Under the pieces are notes generated by a model that saw only the letters and a list, made by a program, of their open reading frames with translations, was not told the origin of the DNA and ran no database searches. DNA of 24,777 nt from a virus. The position numbers were made by a program, and so were the translations under genes. Location: positions 1 to 24,777 of IMG/VR virus record IMGVR_UViG_3300028925_000779. One strand, written 5' to 3'. Position 1 is the stretch's first letter. Each line of letters starts with the position of its first letter. Of this stretch, positions 6,006-11,971 are shown piece after piece.

Positions 6006-6388
6006 TGAAGTTTGTAATAAAGTGTGATAAAGATAAGCAAAACCTGATACACTATTTAAAGGAATTAGGCAATGACTATTTAGTAGATGTAAAGAAACAA
6101 AGAAACACAAGGAGCAATATGCAGAATAACTATTATTGGAGTTGTATAGTACAGACACTATCTAATGAACTAGGCTACTACCCAGACGAAATTCACGACC
6201 TTTTAAAATTAAAGTTCTCAAGTGAATGGAATAGCATAGAGGTAAACGATAGGACTGTAGGGCTACAAACAATTAAGAGTACAGCAAGAATGGATAGCAA
6301 AGCTTTTGAGATATATGCAGACCAAATAAGAATATGGGCAATGACTGACTTAGGTATCAGACTAATGCTACCAAATGAATACGAGTAA
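6005..6388 (+). CDS. NinB-like phage recombination protein
   Basis: A 127-residue protein. The segment KKQRNTRSNMQNNYYWSCIV (about residues 30-49), followed by LSNELGYYPDEIHDLLKLKF and a C-terminal DQIRIWAMTDLGIRLMLPNEYE, matches a widespread phage family related to lambda NinB, which binds ssDNA in recombination. The R-x-x-x-QN-x-YYW signature is the strongest point. It is the last gene before the terminase, and its TAA is followed immediately by the first late promoter motif, so it probably ends the early/middle transcription unit. Confidence 0.6.
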   Translation: MKFVIKCDKDKQNLIHYLKELGNDYLVDVKKQRNTRSNMQNNYYWSCIVQTLSNELGYYPDEIHDLLKLKFSSEWNSIEVNDRTVGLQTIKSTARMDSKAFEIYADQIRIWAMTDLGIRLMLPNEYE

Positions 6389-6401
6389 TTTCTATTATAT
6401 A
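6371..6401 (+). promoter_or_regulatory. putative phage late promoter 1 (terminase)
   Basis: CCAAAT at 6371-6376, 12 nt, then TTTCTATTATATA at 6389-6401. The AAA and the TATTATATA part are separated by 17 nt, the spacing of a -35/-10 promoter. The 13-mer lies just after the upstream stop and ends 2 nt before the terminase small subunit ATG at 6404, so the predicted start site falls on or next to the ATG. Confidence 0.65.
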
Positions 6402-6403
6402 AT

Positions 6404-6757
6404 ATGGAAACAGAACAAAAGAGGACACAGGAGGGTAAAAAGAAGCTACTAGCTGCACTAGAGATGTCATTAGGTATAGTAACTGAAGCTTGTGAAAAAG
6501 CAGACATTACAAGAAGCCGACACTATGCTTGGATGCAAAGTGATGAAGAATACAAGAAAGCCGTAGATGATATAGATAGTAAATTTATTGACTTTGCTGA
6601 AACAAGTCTTAAGAAACAAATAAAGGAAGGTAACACAACTGCTACTACTTTCTTCCTAAGAACTAGAGGACGTAAGAGAGGTTATAATGAGAAACAAGAA
6701 ATAGACTTGACTTCAGGTGATGAACGTATCAAAATAAATATTAATCTTGGTGATTAA
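6404..6757 (+). CDS. terS: terminase small subunit
   Basis: A 117-residue protein with an N-terminal helix-turn-helix (LLAALEMSLGIVTEACEKAD, then ITRSRHYAWMQSDEEYKKAV) typical of terminase small subunits, followed by a helical segment (DFAETSLKKQIKEGNTTATT) and an FFLRTRGRKRGYNEK motif that occurs in this family. It recognises the packaging site on phage DNA and regulates the large subunit. The gene directly precedes and overlaps the large subunit. It has no ribosome binding site and starts 2 nt after the promoter-like 13-mer, suggesting a leaderless message. Confidence 0.88.
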   Translation: METEQKRTQEGKKKLLAALEMSLGIVTEACEKADITRSRHYAWMQSDEEYKKAVDDIDSKFIDFAETSLKKQIKEGNTTATTFFLRTRGRKRGYNEKQEIDLTSGDERIKININLGD

Positions 6758-8078
6758 ACCTGACCTATTAGAAATCAATCCACAATTTACACCTAAACAG
6801 AAAGAGTGTTTAAAGTATCTATTTGATGATAAGACTAAAGAGGTTTTATTTGGAGGTGCAGCTGGTGGTGGAAAGTCTTGGGTAGGATGTAGTTACTTAA
6901 TTACTATGTGTCTTCAATATCCAAAGACTAGATACTTGATGGGAAGGTCAAAGCTAGATGCTTTAAAAAAGACTACATTAAATACATTCTTTGAAGTATG
7001 CACCGAGTGGAACTTAAAAGCTATTAAGGACTACACGTTTAATGGATCAAGTAATGTGATAACCTTTTATAATGGTTCTGAGATAATATTAAAGGACTTG
7101 TTCTTATACCCATCAGACCGAAACTTTGATAGTTTAGGTTCGCTTGAAATAACAGGTGCTTTCATTGATGAAGCAAATCAAATTACTGAGAAGGCTAAAA
7201 ACGTAGTAGCATCAAGGCTAAGATACAAGCTTGACGAAAATGGCTTAATACCTAAGATGCTTATGACTTGCAACCCTGCAAAGAATTGGGTGTACTCAGA
7301 GTATTACAGACCTGCTCAAGACAATACAATAAAACATTACAGAAAGTTCATTCAATCTTTAGTGATAGATAATAACTATATCTCTAAGCATTACGAAACT
7401 CAGCTATCTCAATTAGACGAACTAAGTAAGCAAAGACTTTTATTTGGTAATTGGGAATATGATGCTACTGCTGATAGTCTTATAGACTACAATTCTATAA
7501 TGAGTATGTTTAGTCAGAAAGGAATAGAAGGTGATAAATACATAACTTGTGATGTAGCACGATTTGGAAGCGATAAGACAGTTATAATGCTTTGGCAAGG
7601 GCTACACATTAGATACATAAGAACTATCCTTAAATCTGCTGTAAATGAGGTTGTGGACGAGATTAAGAAACTACAACAAGAGAATGGAGTTAATCTTAGG
7701 AATATAATAGTAGATGAGGACGGAGTAGGTGGTGGTGTGAAGGATTACTTAAGATGTCAAGGATTTACAAATAATGCAAGACCTATAAAAGGTGAGAACT
7801 ATCAGAACCTAAAAACTCAATGCTATTACAAATTAGCAGACCAAATAAACAAAGGACAGATAGGAGTAAGTTGTTCAGATGTAAATGTTAAGAATTACAT
7901 AACTGAGGAGCTAGAGCAAGTCAGAACTAAGGACGCAGATAAAGATAATAAACTACAGATAATTCCTAAAGATACAGTCAAGTCTATTCTAGGTCGTTCT
8001 CCTGATTATGCTGATGCTTTAGCTATGAGAATGTTTTATGAGATAGATAGTAACTTTGGAAGGTATTTTGTGCAGTAA
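6750..8078 (+). CDS. terL: terminase large subunit
   Basis: About 442 residues, the packaging motor ATPase and headful nuclease. The Walker A GGAAGGGKSW is at about residues 35-44, Walker B GAFIDEA with the catalytic acid pair near 140-141, and the coupling motif MTCNPAKNW near 173-180. The RNase H-like nuclease carries acidic residues in ITCDVARFGSDKT (about 268), IVDEDGVGGG (about 322) and PDYADALAM (about 420). There is no ATG in frame near the start. TTG at 6747 and GTG at 6750 are possible; I chose GTG because it gives the same 8-nt GTG-to-stop overlap seen at 4680. Length is normal for this family. Confidence 0.95.
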   Translation: MIKPDLLEINPQFTPKQKECLKYLFDDKTKEVLFGGAAGGGKSWVGCSYLITMCLQYPKTRYLMGRSKLDALKKTTLNTFFEVCTEWNLKAIKDYTFNGSSNVITFYNGSEIILKDLFLYPSDRNFDSLGSLEITGAFIDEANQITEKAKNVVASRLRYKLDENGLIPKMLMTCNPAKNWVYSEYYRPAQDNTIKHYRKFIQSLVIDNNYISKHYETQLSQLDELSKQRLLFGNWEYDATADSLIDYNSIMSMFSQKGIEGDKYITCDVARFGSDKTVIMLWQGLHIRYIRTILKSAVNEVVDEIKKLQQENGVNLRNIIVDEDGVGGGVKDYLRCQGFTNNARPIKGENYQNLKTQCYYKLADQINKGQIGVSCSDVNVKNYITEELEQVRTKDADKDNKLQIIPKDTVKSILGRSPDYADALAMRMFYEIDSNFGRYFVQ

Positions 8079-8086
8079 AAAAAATC

Positions 8087-8119
8087 GTTAAACTAAAAAC
8101 AACAAATTTCTATTATATA
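8087..8119 (+). promoter_or_regulatory. putative phage late promoter 2 (tail chaperone)
   Basis: The 13-mer TTTCTATTATATA lies at 8107-8119, 4 nt before the ATG at 8124. The upstream element is the weakest of the five: TTAAAC at 8088-8093, one base farther away (18-nt spacing instead of 17). It sits in the 45-nt gap after the terminase stop. Confidence 0.6.
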
Positions 8120-8123
8120 GTGT

Positions 8124-8726
8124 ATGAAAGTTAAAATTAAAAAAGAAGGGAAAACAGAATCGTTCAATTTAATTAAAAGTTGGAATGATGTTACATTAGA
8201 ATCTTGGTTAAAATTAATGACATTTGATTCGGATATAAATTCTGAAGATGCTGCCAAAACAATAAAAGAATTATCTGATATTCCAAAGAAGTTAATAAAA
8301 GAACTTTCATTATCGGATGTAGCAGTAATGTTGAATTGGATTTCTGAGCTTCAAGCTAAACAAGATACTAAGCTTAAAAGGATAATAGAGATTAATGGTA
8401 TTGAATATGGATGGCATCCTGACCTCGATTCCATAACTTTAGGTGAGTATGCCGATATTGAAACATTTATCAAAAAAGGAATAGAGAAAAGATTACCTGA
8501 ATTGATGTCTGTTCTCTATCGTCCTATCAAACAGAAACACGAAAATGGAGTTTACATAATAGAGCCTTATGATGGTGATATAAGGATGAGAGCAGAAGAA
8601 ATGAAAAAGATGTCAGCAGAACAAGTACAAAGTGCGATGGTTTTTTTTTATCATTTAGGGAAACTATTGTGCGAGATTTTGCAATTATATTCGATTCAGA
8701 AGCAGAAGGAAATGATGAAGCTATAG
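8124..8726 (+). CDS. tail assembly chaperone, short form (lambda gpG-like)
   Basis: A 200-residue protein beginning with a small strand-rich region, then SWNDVTLESWLKLMTF, a form seen in tail assembly chaperones of Bacteroidota phages. Later it has EIADIETF-like helices and RMRAEEMKKMSAEQVQSAMV near 155-173. The frame contains a run of nine T (8641-8649) near its end, and an overlapping -1 frame continues to 8899 with a conserved domain, the arrangement of lambda G and GT. The short form would be made most of the time and the frameshifted form at lower ratio; together they coat the tape measure protein before tail tube assembly. A late promoter motif lies 4 nt upstream. Confidence 0.75.
   Translation: MKVKIKKEGKTESFNLIKSWNDVTLESWLKLMTFDSDINSEDAAKTIKELSDIPKKLIKELSLSDVAVMLNWISELQAKQDTKLKRIIEINGIEYGWHPDLDSITLGEYADIETFIKKGIEKRLPELMSVLYRPIKQKHENGVYIIEPYDGDIRMRAEEMKKMSAEQVQSAMVFFYHLGKLLCEILQLYSIQKQKEMMKL
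8642..8648 (+). other. -1 ribosomal frameshift slip site (T TTT TTT)
   Basis: In the chaperone frame the codons read GTT TTT TTT TAT. The heptamer T TTT TTT at 8642-8648 obeys the X XXY YYZ rule, and a -1 slip leads into the open frame ending at 8899. The fused product would be 258 residues: 175 from the first frame and 83 from the second. I see no convincing stem-loop right after the site. Confidence 0.65.
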
Positions 8727-8899
8727 CAACAAATGATTTCGCAAGTTCTTGGGGATGGTTTGGAGTTATGCACAGATTGTGCGGTGAAGATATTAGTAAG
8801 TTGGAAAGTATTACAAAGCTTAGTCTTTTAAATTGTTTGACTTGGTTAAGTTATGAAACAGATTTAAACTCTCAAAATAAAGTAAAAAGAAATGGTTAG
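8669..8899 (+). CDS. tail assembly chaperone, -1 frameshift extension (lambda gpT-like)
   Basis: This frame is open well upstream of the slip site and closes at TAG 8897-8899. Its only nearby internal start is a GTG at 8669, so independent translation is unlikely; it is best read as the C-terminal part of a fusion entered at 8648. The protein carries FASSWGWFGVMHRLCGEDIS and KLESITKLSLLNCLTWLSYE, the W-G-W-(Y/F) ... G-x-D-I pattern found in the T-part of chaperones in Bacteroidota phages. The T domain is thought to bind tail tube subunits and deliver them to the growing tail. It ends in an 8-nt overlap with the next gene. Confidence 0.68.
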   Translation: MRDFAIIFDSEAEGNDEAIATNDFASSWGWFGVMHRLCGEDISKLESITKLSLLNCLTWLSYETDLNSQNKVKRNG

Positions 8900-9440
8900 A
8901 AATAAAAGTTATAATAATGTCGTCAATACTCTATTAAGACTAGGTGAGTATCACAAGCAAATAAAAACAACTTCGGTAGGAGATATTTTTTCAATCGATT
9001 TGGAAAAGGAAACTAAATTTCCATTACTGCATATTAATCCGACTTCAGTTACGACTGGTGATAGTCAGCTTGTCTACAACTTCCAAATATTCATAATGGA
9101 TATGGTAACGGAAAAGGATAATTGGACAATAAACAATACTGCTGCTGATTTCCCTAAGTTATATAAGACATTAAGCAATGAGCAAGATGTATTTAACGAA
9201 ACATTACAAATAGTAACTGATTTTATTGGTATGCTTAGACATAGTGAAAGGCAATCAATAGCAGGTGTTAATGATATTAATTCACCTATCTATTTTACAC
9301 AAGACCAATTTACAATAGAACCATTCCAAGAAAGGTTTGATAATTTATGCTGTGGTTATGTTTTCAATATAGGAGTCTTAGTACAGAACGACTTTCAGAC
9401 TTGTGATATTCCTGTTGATAAGCTTGGAGCAGGGTATTAA
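8892..9440 (+). CDS. putative virion structural / tail completion protein
   Basis: A 182-residue protein of a type that recurs in the head-tail region of Bacteroidota phages. It opens with YNNVVNTLLRLGEYHKQIKT, followed by VGDIFSIDLEKETKFPLLHI and a central VYNFQIFIMDMVTEKDN strand pair. It ends with LCCGYVFNIGVLVQNDFQTCD. The layout of alternating strands and one helix resembles tail terminator or completion proteins, and the neighbouring gene is HK97 gp10-like, which supports that. The exact role is inferred. The start overlaps the chaperone extension by 8 nt. Confidence 0.68.
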   Translation: MVRNKSYNNVVNTLLRLGEYHKQIKTTSVGDIFSIDLEKETKFPLLHINPTSVTTGDSQLVYNFQIFIMDMVTEKDNWTINNTAADFPKLYKTLSNEQDVFNETLQIVTDFIGMLRHSERQSIAGVNDINSPIYFTQDQFTIEPFQERFDNLCCGYVFNIGVLVQNDFQTCDIPVDKLGAGY

Positions 9441-9511
9441 TGAAATGGAAAATAGGATGGCTAACAATACAGATAGGATGGAAAAAATTTAAAATAACAA
9501 TTAACTTATAA
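9440..9511 (+). CDS. micro-protein of 23 residues (uncertain)
   Basis: A tiny frame whose ATG overlaps the upstream TAA in a TAATG junction, the same coupling used throughout this phage, and which fills the gap to the next gene. The product is basic and aromatic: MKWKIGWLTIQIGWKKFKI plus TINL, an alternating amphipathic pattern. It could be a real micro-protein, for example a small membrane-active peptide, or simply a leader reading frame. Only its position and composition support it. Confidence 0.3.
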   Translation: MKWKIGWLTIQIGWKKFKITINL

Positions 9512-9516
9512 TAAAA

Positions 9517-9966
9517 ATGGCAACACTAACAACTACAATTCAGGAAACAGTATCACTAAACGGAAGTCTTAGAGGCTCTACAATTGCAGTAACTACTGCG
9601 GGAATCAATGATGTATTTGAAAGAATAGTAACTTGTACAGCAAGTGTAGTAACTACAGTAGCAGTATTTGATACGCTACCTTCAACTTCAGCAGGAGCTA
9701 TTAATGTAGCAAAAACTAAATATGTCAGAATCACTAACTTGGAAACAGCTGTAGACATTGAACTAGCAGTAGTTACAACAGCTTCAAATTACCAAGTGAT
9801 ACTTACGGCAGGTCAATCACATATCCTTTGTCAGGGGGCAGACTTAGCTTTAGCTGAAGCAGATACTTCACCTTCTTTTGGAACTATGCAAGACTTAGCT
9901 TCCTTACAGATAAAACCAACAACAGCAGTTACTGCTAGAGTTGAAGTTTTCGTTGGATTAGAATAG
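9517..9966 (+). CDS. beta-rich virion structural protein
   Basis: A 149-residue protein very rich in Thr, Ala and Val with alternating strand patterns (TTIQETVSLNGSLRGSTIAV, YVRITNLETAVDIELAVV, YQVILTAGQSHILCQG). This is the composition of small phage structural beta-sandwich proteins, such as capsid decoration, neck or tail tube accessory subunits. I do not recognise a specific family. It lies between the tail completion candidates, and its stop overlaps the next GTG start by one base. Its preceding sequence has TATAAT at 9507-9512, which may be chance in AT-rich DNA. Confidence 0.72.
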   Translation: MATLTTTIQETVSLNGSLRGSTIAVTTAGINDVFERIVTCTASVVTTVAVFDTLPSTSAGAINVAKTKYVRITNLETAVDIELAVVTTASNYQVILTAGQSHILCQGADLALAEADTSPSFGTMQDLASLQIKPTTAVTARVEVFVGLE

Positions 9967-10505
9967 TGAATACTGACAATATAAAAAGGTACTTAAACAG
10001 CTTTGGTAAACAAGTAGTCAATCGTTCTAAGGGTAACTTACAAAAGGCAGGAAAGGGTGGAAAGCTAGAAAATTCTATTAAGTTTGAAGTAATAACAACT
10101 TCTGATGGGTTTACTGTACAATTCTCTATGTCTAACTATGGTCAATTTGTAGATAAAGGAGTTTCAGGAAATAAGCAATCACAATCTTATAAAGACTATA
10201 CAGGAAAGGTTGTTAAAAGTCCTTTTAAATATACTACAAAACAACCTCCACCTGATATATTATCTAAGTGGATAAAAAGAAAAGGTATAAAAGGTAGAGA
10301 TAAAAAGACAGGAAGATTTATAAGTAATATGTCATTAGCTTTCATAATGGGTAGAGCAATAAAAAGAGATGGTATAAAAAGCCTTAGTTTTTTCCAAAAG
10401 CCTTTAGGACTTGGATTAAAACAGTTTGGTAAAGAATTATTAGGTAATATAAAAGAAGACATATTAAATACTTTAAATAAAGAAACAATAACACAAGTAA
10501 ACTAA
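9966..10505 (+). CDS. HK97 gp10-like tail completion/neck protein
   Basis: A 179-residue basic protein starting at GTG 9966, one base into the previous stop. The region QFSMSNYGQFVDKGVSGNKQ around residues 52-71 is the signature of HK97 gp10-type proteins, where Y-x-x-F-V-x-x-G follows a beta strand. Downstream PPPDILSKWIKRKGI, AFIMGRAIKRDGI and SLSFFQKPLG complete the family pattern, with a helix that contacts neighbouring subunits. Family members complete the tail end or neck before head joining. The long basic middle section (KGRDKKTGRFIS) is somewhat extended. Confidence 0.75.
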   Translation: MNTDNIKRYLNSFGKQVVNRSKGNLQKAGKGGKLENSIKFEVITTSDGFTVQFSMSNYGQFVDKGVSGNKQSQSYKDYTGKVVKSPFKYTTKQPPPDILSKWIKRKGIKGRDKKTGRFISNMSLAFIMGRAIKRDGIKSLSFFQKPLGLGLKQFGKELLGNIKEDILNTLNKETITQVN

Positions 10506-11971
10506 TGGGAACACTAATAGAACAAAAACCTAAACATTCATATTTTCCTGTAGGTCAAGATGTAATTTTTACAGTTTCAAATAATGCAGTAGTTACTAAT
10601 CCTGATTATACTAGAGTCAAGTTTATAGCTGAAGTTCATATCAGTTCAGAATTAGAAGTAAATCTATCGAATAATGATGATGTAGTAGGCGTATTCAAAA
10701 CTACTCCAAATAATGCAGGGGTTGGAATGTTTGATTGTAGACCTATCATTGAAAGCTTTGTAAGTACAGATAATAAAGCTAGAGATAATAGTTCATTTAA
10801 AACAGTTGAAAATACAAACTTAAGAACACCTATTCACATTATAGATAAGTTCTCAGGAAATAACAATTCCTTTCGTTATTTTGCTATACAATTTAAGATA
10901 GAATATTTTGACAACTCTTTATTAACCCCTGCTTTAGTAACAGCAGGTGTAACAAATACAGGAAGTTTTAAGTTATTCAATGGCTATTTAAAGCATTCTA
11001 ATTTGTTAGATATGGGAACAGGGGGTAATATTAATAATTTCGGTTATAATTTAAACGATTTTGATTTAACCTCTGATACTAAAAAGTTTTTATCTAATGC
11101 ACCAACTATACAGTATGCTAATATTGAAGATTATGGAACTACATCAATATTAATGATAAACCCTTTAACTGATATAGAGGTAAATACCGGTACAGCTGCC
11201 GGAGGAACAGCTATGATTAGGTTTGATTATTATGAAGCTAATGGAACTCCAATAACAGGTAATCCTGTAACAAGTTTTGAAACTATTAGATTAGACCAAA
11301 CAGCTACAGGGGGGTTTGCTTATGCCAATGAGGATTACGCTTATAATAAGTTAGTATATGCAGGAGTATTTCCTGCTAATCTAAGGAATTGGAGTACCCT
11401 TTTTAACGATAATATTGATGATATTGCATATTATACATATAAAGTACAAACATTAAATCTTGCAGTAGCAAGTGATATTTCACAAACTTATAGAATAAAC
11501 ATAAACTGTCCTACTTTAAAAGGTTACCAACCAATAAGACTCACGTGGCTTAATCAATGGGGAACTTGGGATTACTACACTTTCAATATGAAATCTACTA
11601 AGTCTATATCAACTAAAGGAAGCACATACCAACAGCTTGAAGGAACTTGGAATGAAGCGGTTTATAAGCTAGATGGATATAAAGGAGGTAAAAAGTCTTT
11701 TAGAGTAAATGCTACAGAAAAGATAAGTATGAATACAGACTTTGTTAGTGAATCAGAATCAGAGTGGTTTGAAGAACTTATAAATAGTCCTGAAGTATAT
11801 ATCTTAGAAGGCTTCCAAAACGATAATGTAAATTCAGCTTTAAATACTTACGTAATACCTACAAGACTTCTAACTTCTAGCTTTACAAAAAAGACTGTAG
11901 CAAACGATAAACTTATGCAATACACTTTTGAAGTGGAAAAGAGTAAGACACTTAGAACTCAATCAATATAA
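10505..11971 (+). CDS. large tail/baseplate structural protein
   Basis: A 488-residue protein with no signal peptide or membrane segment and a beta-rich composition. It begins with a domain containing YFPVGQDVIFTVSNN and later carries YQPIRLTWLNQWGTWDYYTF (about residues 340-360), followed by VNATEKISMNTDFVSESESE and WFEELINSPEVYIL near 415-440. This combination is recurrent in uncharacterised structural proteins of Flavobacteriia phages. It is linked by TAATG junctions to gp10-like and the 920-residue protein, so it likely belongs to the distal tail or baseplate. The precise part is not determined. Confidence 0.68.
   Translation: MGTLIEQKPKHSYFPVGQDVIFTVSNNAVVTNPDYTRVKFIAEVHISSELEVNLSNNDDVVGVFKTTPNNAGVGMFDCRPIIESFVSTDNKARDNSSFKTVENTNLRTPIHIIDKFSGNNNSFRYFAIQFKIEYFDNSLLTPALVTAGVTNTGSFKLFNGYLKHSNLLDMGTGGNINNFGYNLNDFDLTSDTKKFLSNAPTIQYANIEDYGTTSILMINPLTDIEVNTGTAAGGTAMIRFDYYEANGTPITGNPVTSFETIRLDQTATGGFAYANEDYAYNKLVYAGVFPANLRNWSTLFNDNIDDIAYYTYKVQTLNLAVASDISQTYRININCPTLKGYQPIRLTWLNQWGTWDYYTFNMKSTKSISTKGSTYQQLEGTWNEAVYKLDGYKGGKKSFRVNATEKISMNTDFVSESESEWFEELINSPEVYILEGFQNDNVNSALNTYVIPTRLLTSSFTKKTVANDKLMQYTFEVEKSKTLRTQSI

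Noticed and set aside
9507-9512. TATAAT as a promoter before the gene at 9517
   Set aside because: This hexamer is common by chance at this AT content, and neither host TAnnTTTG nor the phage 13-mer is present.
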